From the NCBI GenBank assembly GCA_035566015.1, contig DATMRS010000023.1, positions 124,001 through 188,000 on the forward strand: a stretch of 64,000 bases of DNA, given 5' to 3'. This stretch comes from DATMRS01 sp035566015 (lineage in GTDB: Bacteria > Pseudomonadota > Alphaproteobacteria > Sphingomonadales > Sphingomonadaceae). Of this stretch, positions 24,306 to 32,816 are shown in pieces (positions within the stretch are counted from its first letter, which is position 1; every line of letters starts with the position of its first letter). Under the pieces are notes generated by a model. That model did no database searches, was not told where the DNA came from, and saw only the letters and a list, made by a program, of their open reading frames with translations. The position numbers were made by a program, and so were the translations under genes.

Positions 24306-26738
24306 ATGGGTAAACGCAATCGGCGACGGATGACTATGCCGTGCTGGATGATGGCGACGTCGCTCGCCGCGCTGGGCTGGGCCTCGGCGGCGGCGGCACA
24401 GACGGCGGACGATGCCGGCAATTCCGGCGGGGTCGAGGACATCGTCGTCACCGCCCAGTTCCGCGCGCAGAATTTGCAGGACACGCCGATCGCGATCACC
24501 GCGGTCAATTCGGACATGCTGGAGGCGCGCAGCCAGACCAACATCGCCGAGGTGGCCAATCAGGCGCCGTCGGTGACGCTGAAATCGCAGAGCGCCGCCT
24601 TCGGCCCGTCGCTCGGCGCGAACATCCGTGGCATCGGCCAGTTCGATCCTAGTCCCGCGGTCGAGCCGGGGGTCGGCCTCTATGTCGACGACGTCTATTA
24701 TGCGACGCTGACGGGCTCGGTGCTCGACCTGCTCGATCTCGATCGCGTCGAGATATTGCGCGGGCCGCAAGGCACGCTGGCCGGGCGCAACTCGATCGGC
24801 GGCGCGATCAAGCTCTATTCGAAGAAACCGACCGGCGAGAGCAGCGGCTTTCTTCAGGCGACCTATGGCAGCCGCGATCGGCTCGACCTGCGCGGCAGCG
24901 CCAATTTCGCGCTTACCGATTCGCTGTTCGGGCGCATCTCGGGCGTCGCGAAGAAGCAGGACGGCTATGTGAAGCGGCTTGATTATGGCTGCGTGAACCC
25001 GGCCGGCAGCGCAAGGAATCCGGCGGTCGGCGGCGTGGCGCGCGAACTGCCGGCCTCATCCAATTGCGTGTTCGGCCGCGACGGCGGTGTCGATACGCAG
25101 GCACTGCGTGGCCAGTTGCGGTTCGACGACGGCGGCCCGATCGAAATCAATCTGATCGCCGACTATACCAGCGACAAGCGGACGTCTGCCGGCGAAGTCC
25201 TCACCTATTCGAACACGCAACAGCCGTGGGCGCGGACCACCGCGCCGGCCGTGGACCCCGCCAATTTCATTTGTGGAAAATTCTGCAATTATTCCAATGC
25301 TTTTTCACCCGCCGGCACCTGGACGGGCCCGGTCGCGCCCGGCTATCCGCTCGTCGAATCGCGTTATCGGCCGCACGTGGATTTTCAGGGGTGGGGCGTT
25401 TCCGGCCAGATCAACTGGAAGCCTTCCGATCGGCTGGAGATCGTCTCGATCACCGCCTACCGGCAATATCACTCACGCTCGGCGGCGGACCTCGATCTTT
25501 CGCCGCTGCCCATCGATCAGCAGTCCGCCGATATCCGCTTCTGGTCCTTCAGCCAGGAAGTGCGAGTCAACGGCTCGCTGGGCGCGAACAATCTGGTCGA
25601 ATATACGATCGGCGGCTTCTATCTCGATCAGCGGACGATCAACGGGCTTGAAGCGGATTTCCGCTACACGCCCTTCCCGCTCCAGTTCGAGCAGGACGAT
25701 CCCGTCAATGCCGACACCAAGGCGGCGTTCGGCCAGATCATCCTCAATGCGACCGACAAGCTGAAGCTGATCGGCGGCCTGCGTTATACCGAGGAGCATA
25801 AGGATTATCTGTTCCGCCGCATCAATCGCGACGGAACGCTGAACCCCTTCCTGAATCCCGCCGGCAACCCGATCGACGGCAGGACCGGCATCTATAACGG
25901 CAATCGCGTCGATTACCGGGCGAGCCTGCAATATCAGTTCACGCCCGGCGTCATGGGCTACGGGCAGGTGGCGACCGGCTTCAAGGGCGGCGGCGTCAAT
26001 CCGCGGCCGTTTACCGCCTTCCAGGTCGTCCCCTTCTCGCCCGAAACGGTGACATCCTATGAGGTGGGCCTCAAGACCGACCTGTTCGATCGGCGGGCGC
26101 GCATCAACGTCGCCGCCTTCTATTCGGACTATAAGGGCGTTCAGCTCAATCTCGTGCCGACCTGTCCCGGCTTCAGCGATCCCACCACCACCGACGATGA
26201 TGCCGGCCCCTGCTCGGCCATTGCCAATGCGGGCGACGCCCACATCAAGGGCATCGAAGTCGAAACGTCGCTGCGCCCGATCCCCGGCCTCGCGATCGAT
26301 GGCGCGGTGAGCTATGTCGATTTCAAATATACGCGCATCAATCCGGCGGCCGGCGGTCCCTCCAACCCGGCTGGCCCGCAACTCGACGACGTCACGCCCT
26401 ACACGCCGAAATGGAAATGGAGCATCGGCGTCCAGTATGAAATCGGGCTTGGCGACGGCGGTTCTTTAACGCCCCGGTTTGACGCTTCCTACCAGAGCAC
26501 CATCTATTCCAATCCGACGAACTCGCCGTTCGAGCGGATCGATGGCTACACCCTCGCCAATGCGCGCCTGACATGGCGCAATGCGGAGGGCGACCTGGAG
26601 ATTTCAGGCGAAGTGACCAACCTGTTCGACAAATATTATTACCTGACCGCGTTCGACAACAGCGGCAGCGCGGGCTTCGCCACCGCCCAGCCGGGCCGTC
26701 CGCGCGAATGGGCCTTGTCCTTGAAGAAGAAGTTCTAA
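24306..26738 (+). CDS. TonB-dependent outer-membrane receptor 3
   Basis: This 810-residue receptor has a signal peptide ending near AAAAQT. A DIVVTAQFRAQNLQDTPIAIT TonB-box and plug start follow, in outline, then VEILRGPQGTLAGRNSIGGAIKL in the plug and a barrel ending SLKKKF. The plug motif has LAGRN where most receptors have LFGRN. The early-barrel Cys pair (YGCVNP ... SNCVFG) is followed by a GGVDTQALRG element shared with receptors 1, 4 and 5. GAAGGGGAAGAC precedes the ATG. It lies in one direction with the SnoaL-like gene, an MFS permease and paralogue G, which suggests a common substrate. Confidence 0.95.
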   Translation: MGKRNRRRMTMPCWMMATSLAALGWASAAAAQTADDAGNSGGVEDIVVTAQFRAQNLQDTPIAITAVNSDMLEARSQTNIAEVANQAPSVTLKSQSAAFGPSLGANIRGIGQFDPSPAVEPGVGLYVDDVYYATLTGSVLDLLDLDRVEILRGPQGTLAGRNSIGGAIKLYSKKPTGESSGFLQATYGSRDRLDLRGSANFALTDSLFGRISGVAKKQDGYVKRLDYGCVNPAGSARNPAVGGVARELPASSNCVFGRDGGVDTQALRGQLRFDDGGPIEINLIADYTSDKRTSAGEVLTYSNTQQPWARTTAPAVDPANFICGKFCNYSNAFSPAGTWTGPVAPGYPLVESRYRPHVDFQGWGVSGQINWKPSDRLEIVSITAYRQYHSRSAADLDLSPLPIDQQSADIRFWSFSQEVRVNGSLGANNLVEYTIGGFYLDQRTINGLEADFRYTPFPLQFEQDDPVNADTKAAFGQIILNATDKLKLIGGLRYTEEHKDYLFRRINRDGTLNPFLNPAGNPIDGRTGIYNGNRVDYRASLQYQFTPGVMGYGQVATGFKGGGVNPRPFTAFQVVPFSPETVTSYEVGLKTDLFDRRARINVAAFYSDYKGVQLNLVPTCPGFSDPTTTDDDAGPCSAIANAGDAHIKGIEVETSLRPIPGLAIDGAVSYVDFKYTRINPAAGGPSNPAGPQLDDVTPYTPKWKWSIGVQYEIGLGDGGSLTPRFDASYQSTIYSNPTNSPFERIDGYTLANARLTWRNAEGDLEISGEVTNLFDKYYYLTAFDNSGSAGFATAQPGRPREWALSLKKKF

Positions 26739-26779
26739 GGCGGGTGACAGCGCGGCACGAACCCGGCCATGGTGCCGTC

Positions 26780-28135
26780 ATGGAGACAATATCCACGGCG
26801 GCGGCCGGACGCCTGACCGTCGAACAATGGCTGGAGGCGCGCCCGATCGGTGGCCTCCAGTGGCTCGTGCTGGCGGCGACGTCGGCGATCATGCTGGTCG
26901 ACGGCTTCGATCTGCAGGCGCTCGCGCTGGCGATCCCGGCCTTGTCTCGGGACTGGGGAATCGCGCCCGAGGAATTGAGCTGGGCGCTGTCGATCAGCCT
27001 CATCGGTATGGGCGCGGGCGCGGCGATCTTCGGGATGATCGGCGATTCGCACGGGCGCAAGCGCCTGATGTGGACGTCGCTGCTCGTCGCGGGGGCGAGT
27101 TGCCTCGCGACGGCGCTGGCGTCCACCCCCGCCGAAGTCGCCCTGCTGCGGCTTCTCACCGGGCTCGGCATCGGGGCCGCGAACATCAACGCACTCGCGC
27201 TTCTGACGGATTTTTCGCCCCCTCGACGCCGCTTCCTGATGATGATGGCGATGGGCTGCAACATGGCGCTGGGCGCCTCGCTCGCCGGCCTCGTCGCGCC
27301 CAATCTGATCGCCGCGTTCGGCTGGCACGGCATCTTCGTCGCGGGGGGCCTGTTCGCGATGGCGATGGCCGTGCTGCTGCTGATAGCGGTGCCCGAATCG
27401 CTTTCCTGTTCGATCGCGCGCGGCGATCCCGATCGCCTCGCCCGGCTCACCCGGCGGATCGACCCCGCCTTCGATCCACGCCGCCTCAGCCTGCCGCCCC
27501 GCACCGAGACGCGGCGTTTCGCATTCGCGACGCTGCTCGCCCCCGCATTGCGCGTGCGGACGCTCGTCTTGTGGGTCGTGTACATCATGGGCTCTTTCAC
27601 GCTTTACCTGATGGTGAGCTGGCTCCCGATGCTGCTGATCGTCGCCGGCTGGCCCGAGGCGGAAGCGCTGCGGGGGACCGTCACGATCCAGATCGGCGGT
27701 ATCGTCGGCAGCATCGTCGCGGCGCTCTACATCGATCGCGGCCATCTCATCGCGGCGCTCGTCGCCGGCTACGTCATGGCGGCGGCAGGACTGCTGCTGC
27801 TGCTCGTCGTGCCAGGCGCCGTGCTGGTGTGGAGCGTGCTGATCTTCTTGGTCGGCTTCGGCGTGGCGGGAAATCAGCTTATCCTGATTGGCGCGGCATC
27901 GGCCCTTTATCCCGAGCATCTGCGCGCCACCAGCGCAGGCACCGCGACGGCGATCGCGAGGATCGGCGCGATCGCCGCGCCGCTCGCCGGCGGCCTCGCG
28001 CTCGCCGCGAAAATACCGCCGACGATCATCCTGTCGGCGCTCGCTTTGCCCATGCTCGTCCAGACCGTGCTGTTGCTGGCGACGCGCCGTCATTTTTCGA
28101 TGCCAACCCGATCGCAGGAGGAAGGACATGGCTGA
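26780..28135 (+). CDS. MFS transporter, AAHS-like (aromatic acid:H+ symporter type)
   Basis: This 451-residue permease has 12 predicted membrane segments. It carries the AAHS signatures VDGFDLQALALAIPALSRDWG in TM1 and GMIGDSHGRKRLM between TM2 and TM3, like PcaK and BenK. It should import an aromatic or related organic acid with protons. The start is uncertain. The ATG at 26780 lacks a clear ribosome site, and an in-frame GTG at 26743, four bases after the receptor stop, would add 12 residues. Its end overlaps the start of paralogue G by eight bases, the same pairing of permease with double NTF2-like gene as at 7333-9503. Confidence 0.9.
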   Translation: METISTAAAGRLTVEQWLEARPIGGLQWLVLAATSAIMLVDGFDLQALALAIPALSRDWGIAPEELSWALSISLIGMGAGAAIFGMIGDSHGRKRLMWTSLLVAGASCLATALASTPAEVALLRLLTGLGIGAANINALALLTDFSPPRRRFLMMMAMGCNMALGASLAGLVAPNLIAAFGWHGIFVAGGLFAMAMAVLLLIAVPESLSCSIARGDPDRLARLTRRIDPAFDPRRLSLPPRTETRRFAFATLLAPALRVRTLVLWVVYIMGSFTLYLMVSWLPMLLIVAGWPEAEALRGTVTIQIGGIVGSIVAALYIDRGHLIAALVAGYVMAAAGLLLLLVVPGAVLVWSVLIFLVGFGVAGNQLILIGAASALYPEHLRATSAGTATAIARIGAIAAPLAGGLALAAKIPPTIILSALALPMLVQTVLLLATRRHFSMPTRSQEEGHG

Positions 28136-29045
28136 GTATCGACAATTCTTGCGGTTGCTCGACGGGATCGACGAGGCGCTCGACCGGAATGACGCTTCAC
28201 GGCTCCGGTGGCATCCATCCGCCCGCTTTTCGGAAAATTGCGTCGAAATGCCGATCGGCGACGGCGCGTGGGGCACGATCACCGGCATCGGCCCGACGAT
28301 GCTGTCGCTCGCCGATCCGGAGACGGGGCAGGCCGCGCGCTTCGGTGTCTTGGACGAGAGTGGCGACCACGCGCTCTACGTCGCCCGCATAGCGGTGTCG
28401 GACGATGCCATCCGCGAGTTCGAGCTGCTCGTCGCCCGCCCGCACGATTGCGGCGTGCCGTTCCTCTCCACCGATCTTCAGCCTCGGCCCGAATTCAGTG
28501 CTCCGCTCTCCTCCGCCGCGCGCGTCGGGCGGGCGCGCATGCTGACGCTGGCCAATGGCTATTTCGACACGCTTGAGCGGAATGACGGAACGATCCACAC
28601 CGTCTTTGCGCCCGACTGCCAGCGCCGGGAAAACGGGGTCCAGACCACCAGCAACGTGCGTCCCGATATCGCGCCGATCGCGCGTCTGGGGTGCGAGGAG
28701 CAGTTCCGTCTCGGCTATTACCGTTTCGACAACTGGATTCGCGCGCGCCGCTATCCGCTGGTGGATGAGCAACAGGGCGTCGTGCTCGCCGGCGGGTTCA
28801 TCGATCATGACGGCAGGCTCAAGGATTATCAGCTTACCAATGGCGAGCGCCGCGCCGGCTTTTTCCTGCGCCCGCACAGCTTCGCCTTCCTCGAAGCGTT
28901 CCGGATTCAGGACGACCGCATCGCCGCGGTGGAGGCGGTGTTCCATTTCGTGCCCTATCGCACCCGATCGCCATGGGCGGCGGACGAGCCGCGTCCGTTC
29001 ACCCCGGCGCCGCCGAGGGACGACCCGCTTGTATTACCCGCCTAG
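28128..29045 (+). CDS. Double NTF2-like protein, paralogue G
   Basis: This 305-residue copy is the only plus-strand member and lies 16 kb from the others. It keeps RFSENCV, GAWGTITG, YFDTLERNDG, CQRRENG and RARRYPLVD. Its C-terminus is PYRTRSPW plus a 22-residue Pro-rich tail. A strong ribosome site (AGGAGGAAGG) precedes the ATG, which overlaps the permease stop. The conserved coupling to an MFS permease, although the permease here is of a different subfamily, suggests a functional link between the NTF2-like protein and the imported substrate. Confidence 0.86.
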   Translation: MAEYRQFLRLLDGIDEALDRNDASRLRWHPSARFSENCVEMPIGDGAWGTITGIGPTMLSLADPETGQAARFGVLDESGDHALYVARIAVSDDAIREFELLVARPHDCGVPFLSTDLQPRPEFSAPLSSAARVGRARMLTLANGYFDTLERNDGTIHTVFAPDCQRRENGVQTTSNVRPDIAPIARLGCEEQFRLGYYRFDNWIRARRYPLVDEQQGVVLAGGFIDHDGRLKDYQLTNGERRAGFFLRPHSFAFLEAFRIQDDRIAAVEAVFHFVPYRTRSPWAADEPRPFTPAPPRDDPLVLPA

Positions 29046-29078
29046 TCGCCACACAGTGGCAACGGGGAGGACAAAGCC

Positions 29079-30053
29079 ATGCACGGCATGCACACCGTCG
29101 ATTTCTCGACCCGCGCGCCCAATGTCGCGGAACGAAGCCGGCAGCTTGCCGCTTTCATCGGCAATGCCGCTGCCCGCCTGCGCGACGACGGCCACGAAGC
29201 GTCGATCCGGGGCGCCGATGTCGGTGGGGCGAGGATCTGTTCGGTCACGCTGGGCGGCCACGTCATCGCCGACGAAACCAGCGCCCGGCTGCATGCCGTG
29301 ACTCCCGCGATCAAGCTCCTGTTTCAGGAGGAGGGCAGTTGTCTCGTCGAACAGGGCACCCGGTCGGTCACGTTGTTGGCGGGCGAATGGTGCGCTTATG
29401 ACAAGGGCCAGCCGTTCCGGATCACGTCCGATGGCTTTTCGCGCCAGACCACGCTGACGCTGCCGCTGGGGCGCGCGCAGGCGGCGCAGCGCTGGGTGCG
29501 CCACATGATGCAGCGCTATGCCAGCGGCGAAGGTGCGGATCATATCCTCCACCTCAGTCTCGTCGCCGCGATCGGGCAGGTCCGTTCGCTCAATGAAGGC
29601 AGCGCGCAGATGCTCGGCAATGTCCTGCGCGAACTGGCCGAGATGACGCTTCTCGCCAAGCATGGCAGCGGCGAGGATGCTCTTGGCGATGCCCGGCGGG
29701 CGCGTGTTCTCGCTTATGTCGATCGCCATCTGGCCGATCCCGATCTCGACATCGATCGGATCGCGCGAAGCCTCCTCTGCTCCAAGCGCTATCTGCACAA
29801 GCTGTTTCTCGGTCAGGACGCGACGCTGGCCCGGCTGATCTGGAACCGGCGGCTTGATCGCTGCCATATCGATCTCGGCGACCCCGCCCTCGCCGAGCGG
29901 ACGATCACCGAGATCGCGCTCGGCTGGGGCTTCAATGATTCGCATCATTTCAGCCGTCTCTTTCGCGAACGCTTCGGAACCACGCCGCGCGAATATCGCA
30001 AGGCGCGGGCTTCGCCCTCCAGGGCGCTGACAGGCCCATCGAGGGCGCTATGA
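29079..30053 (+). CDS. AraC family transcriptional regulator
   Basis: This 324-residue regulator has an N-terminal AraC-binding-like domain (about 20-190, with a GEWCAYDKGQPF strand pair) and a C-terminal AraC double helix-turn-helix (about 205-305). The first HTH is DIDRIARSLLCSKRYLHKLF, and the second contains TEIALGWGFNDSHHFSRLF and ends FGTTPREYRK. Such proteins usually activate a neighbouring catabolic operon on binding a substrate. It sits just ahead of the quinohemoprotein operon. The 33-bp leader has a GCCAC-ACA-GTGGC hairpin at 29048-29060. The last 15 residues contain a repeated SRAL element. Confidence 0.92.
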   Translation: MHGMHTVDFSTRAPNVAERSRQLAAFIGNAAARLRDDGHEASIRGADVGGARICSVTLGGHVIADETSARLHAVTPAIKLLFQEEGSCLVEQGTRSVTLLAGEWCAYDKGQPFRITSDGFSRQTTLTLPLGRAQAAQRWVRHMMQRYASGEGADHILHLSLVAAIGQVRSLNEGSAQMLGNVLRELAEMTLLAKHGSGEDALGDARRARVLAYVDRHLADPDLDIDRIARSLLCSKRYLHKLFLGQDATLARLIWNRRLDRCHIDLGDPALAERTITEIALGWGFNDSHHFSRLFRERFGTTPREYRKARASPSRALTGPSRAL

Positions 30054-30092
30054 TGCAAGAGCGGCAGCCTCTCTCCCGCTAGCGGTAGGCAG

Positions 30093-32186
30093 GTGTCCTA
30101 CACCGTTTCCCGCACTTTCACGGCCCTTGTCGCCCTCTCAACCCTCCTCAGCCCGAACGTCGCGGGCGGGTCGGTGCACGGCGCCACCGCAGAATGGCCG
30201 CTCCATGGCAACACCGAACAGGCGACAGGCTATTCGCCGCTCGACCAGATCAGTCGCGCGACGATCCGCAGACTCGGCCTCGCCTGGTCGCTCGATCTGG
30301 CAACCGATCGCGGCCAGGAAGCGACGCCGATCATGGTCGGCGGCGTGCTGTACACGATCAGCGCCTATGATGTGGTGCGCGCCGTCGATGCACGAAACGG
30401 CACGCTGCTTTGGCGGTTCGATCCGGAGGTGCGGGCGGCTTCGGCGCGCTCCTGCTGCGGCCCCGTGTCGCGTGGGGTCGCGGTCGCGAACGGGCGTGTC
30501 TTCCTCGGCGCGCTCGATGGACGGCTGATCGCGCTCGATGCCAGGGACGGCCACATGCTGTGGCAGACCCAGACGATCGACGCCGACAATCCGCTTGTGG
30601 AGAATTATTCGATCACCGGTGCCCCGCGCGTCGCGAAAGACCTGGTCATCATCGGCAATGGCGGCGCCGAATTCGGCGCGCGCGGCTATGTCGGCGCCTA
30701 TGAGGCCGCCACGGGAAAGCTGGTCTGGCGTTTCTACACCGTGCCGGGCAAGCCGGGCATGCGGGACAATGCCGCGTCTGACGGTGCGCTTGCGAAGATA
30801 CGGCACAGTTGGGCGGGCGAGTGGTGGAAATGGGGCGGCGGCGGAACGGTGTGGGACGCGATCGTCTACGACCCCGAACTCGATCTGCTCTATATCGGCA
30901 CCGGCAACGGATCGCCCTGGAACTATGGTCGCCGCAGCAACGGCAAAGGCGACAACCTGTTCCTATCCTCGATCGTGGCGCTGCGGCCCGAGACGGGGGA
31001 ATATGTTTGGCATTTTCAGGAAACGCCGGGCGAAAGCTGGGATTATACCGCGAGCCAGAACATCATCCTGGCCGATCTCGACATTGGCGGCCGCACCCGC
31101 AAGGTGCTGATGCAGGCGCCGAAGAACGGTTTCTTCTACGTGCTGGATCGCGCGACCGGTGCGTTCATCTCGGCGGCACCCTATGTCCCGCAGAATTGGG
31201 CCAAATCGATTGATTCCGCCAGCGGGCGGCCGACGATCGACCCCGCCGCCCGCTTTTACGCGACAGGCCAGGCACATGTTCAGCGTCCAAGTTCGGGAGG
31301 TGGGCACAATTGGCCGCCGATGGCTTTCTCGCCCAAAACGAAGCTCGTCTACATTCCCGCGCAGGACGTGGCCATGCCCTACGCAGCGGCCGACGAGCCG
31401 ATCGTGCATGGCGCTTACAGTTCGGGCGTGGCGATCAGCGGCGGCGGCGCGATGAGCAAGGCGGCATGGCAAGCACTCTATGCCGACATGCACGCTTGGC
31501 TTATCGCCTGGGATCCGGTGAAGCAGCGCGCAGCTTGGAAACGCGAAATGGCCGCACCGTTCAACGGCGGGATTCTGGCGACTGGCGGCGGGCTGATCTT
31601 CCAGGGCAATGCCGAACGCAAGCTCGTCGCCTATGACGAGCGCAATGGCAAACCGCTCTGGTCGTTCGACGCGCATACGGGCATCGTCGCGCCGCCGATC
31701 ACCTATCGGCTGGACGGCGTGCAATATATCGCGGTTATGGCGGGCTGGGGCGGCGGCTGGCCGCTCACCGGCGGCATCATGGCGCTGAAAGCCGGCAACG
31801 CCGTGGGACCCAACCGGCTTCTCGTCTTCCGGCTCGACGGGAAAGCGGCGCTGCCCGCCGATCCGCCACGGCCCAATCCTCCTCTCGATCCACCGCCAAT
31901 CGAAGGCAGCAGGGCAAGCGCGGACGCGGGCGATCGCCTCTATGGCCGCTACTGCCTGCGTTGCCACGGCAGTGGCGCAGTCAGCGCCGGCGCCTATCCC
32001 GACCTGCGCAAGACGGGCTTTCTGGCTGGCCCCGGCTTTCAGGAAATCGTGCTTGGCGGCGTACTCGTCAACGAAGGCATGCCCCGCTTCACCGGCAAGC
32101 TCAGCGCTGCCGAGGTGGAGAATATCCGTCATTATCTGATCCGCCGCGCGAACGAAGATCGCGCGGCCGATGCTGAAAAGAGGTAG
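30093..32186 (+). CDS. PQQ-dependent quinohemoprotein alcohol dehydrogenase
   Basis: This 697-residue periplasmic enzyme oxidises a primary alcohol to the aldehyde and passes electrons to cytochrome c. Residues 1 to about 26 are a signal peptide. The eight-bladed propeller has the vicinal Cys121-Cys122 disulfide over PQQ (ARSCCGPVSRG), tryptophan-docking repeats (WKWGGGGTVWD, IGTGNGSPWN) and the catalytic Asp region WDYTASQN. A C-terminal cytochrome c domain carries CLRCH (about residues 621-625) and a probable axial Met in NEGMPRF. The start is a GTG. A 10-bp palindrome, CCGCTAGCGG (30076-30085), lies just upstream. It leads the operon that supplies aldehyde to the dehydrogenase at 32817. 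Confidence 0.93.
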   Translation: MSYTVSRTFTALVALSTLLSPNVAGGSVHGATAEWPLHGNTEQATGYSPLDQISRATIRRLGLAWSLDLATDRGQEATPIMVGGVLYTISAYDVVRAVDARNGTLLWRFDPEVRAASARSCCGPVSRGVAVANGRVFLGALDGRLIALDARDGHMLWQTQTIDADNPLVENYSITGAPRVAKDLVIIGNGGAEFGARGYVGAYEAATGKLVWRFYTVPGKPGMRDNAASDGALAKIRHSWAGEWWKWGGGGTVWDAIVYDPELDLLYIGTGNGSPWNYGRRSNGKGDNLFLSSIVALRPETGEYVWHFQETPGESWDYTASQNIILADLDIGGRTRKVLMQAPKNGFFYVLDRATGAFISAAPYVPQNWAKSIDSASGRPTIDPAARFYATGQAHVQRPSSGGGHNWPPMAFSPKTKLVYIPAQDVAMPYAAADEPIVHGAYSSGVAISGGGAMSKAAWQALYADMHAWLIAWDPVKQRAAWKREMAAPFNGGILATGGGLIFQGNAERKLVAYDERNGKPLWSFDAHTGIVAPPITYRLDGVQYIAVMAGWGGGWPLTGGIMALKAGNAVGPNRLLVFRLDGKAALPADPPRPNPPLDPPPIEGSRASADAGDRLYGRYCLRCHGSGAVSAGAYPDLRKTGFLAGPGFQEIVLGGVLVNEGMPRFTGKLSAAEVENIRHYLIRRANEDRAADAEKR

Positions 32187-32190
32187 AACA

Positions 32191-32811
32191 ATGAGCGACG
32201 ACATCGCCGAATTAAGGGCCGAGCTCGCCCGGCTCCAGGCCGAGCAGGAACGGCTCGCGTTACGGGCGCAGCGTGCCGAGGATTGGGTCGGCATCGCCAA
32301 TCTGCAGGCGGCCTACGGCTATTATGTCGACAAAGGCCTGTGGGACGAAGCGGCGGCGCTCTTTGCCGAAGACGGGACGCTGGAGCTTGCCGGCCGCGGC
32401 GTCTATGTCGGGCGCGAGCGCGTGCGCGAATATCTGCACCACTTGCCGAGCTACGGGCATGGCGTGCTCTACAACCACATGCAGTTGCAGCCCGTGATCC
32501 ACATCGACGTCGAGGCCGGTACGGCGCAAGGCCGCTGGCGTTCCTTCATGATGGTCGGCTCGATCGGCAATGAGGCGCGCTGGGGCGAGGCAACCTATGA
32601 AAACCACTATGTCAGGATCGACGGCCAATGGCGGATCGCCAGGCTGCACGGCTACATGAACATCTATGTCGAATATGATCGGGGTTGGAACAAGGGCGGC
32701 GTCAAGCTGCTGCGCTCCATCGACGGACTGAAGCCCGACCGGCCGCCGACGATCGATTATGAAAGCTTCCCCGAACCGTTTGTCGCCCCGTTCCACTATC
32801 GCGAAGTCTAG
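32191..32811 (+). CDS. SnoaL-like NTF2 protein with N-terminal coiled coil
   Basis: This 206-residue protein starts with an amphipathic, Ala/Glu/Arg-rich helix (about 1-35, ELRAELARLQAEQERLA), probably a coiled coil. An NTF2-like domain follows: IANLQAAYGYYVDKGLWDEA, LFAEDGTLELAG and RVREYL. The domain is of the SnoaL_4 type and the protein continues with an extra 40-residue tail. The ATG at 32191 follows AGAGGTAG. An ATG 21 bases earlier is within the dehydrogenase 3' end. It sits between the alcohol and aldehyde dehydrogenases. Its role in the pathway is unknown; hydration or isomerisation are possibilities. Confidence 0.88.
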   Translation: MSDDIAELRAELARLQAEQERLALRAQRAEDWVGIANLQAAYGYYVDKGLWDEAAALFAEDGTLELAGRGVYVGRERVREYLHHLPSYGHGVLYNHMQLQPVIHIDVEAGTAQGRWRSFMMVGSIGNEARWGEATYENHYVRIDGQWRIARLHGYMNIYVEYDRGWNKGGVKLLRSIDGLKPDRPPTIDYESFPEPFVAPFHYREV

Positions 32812-32816
32812 CCGGC

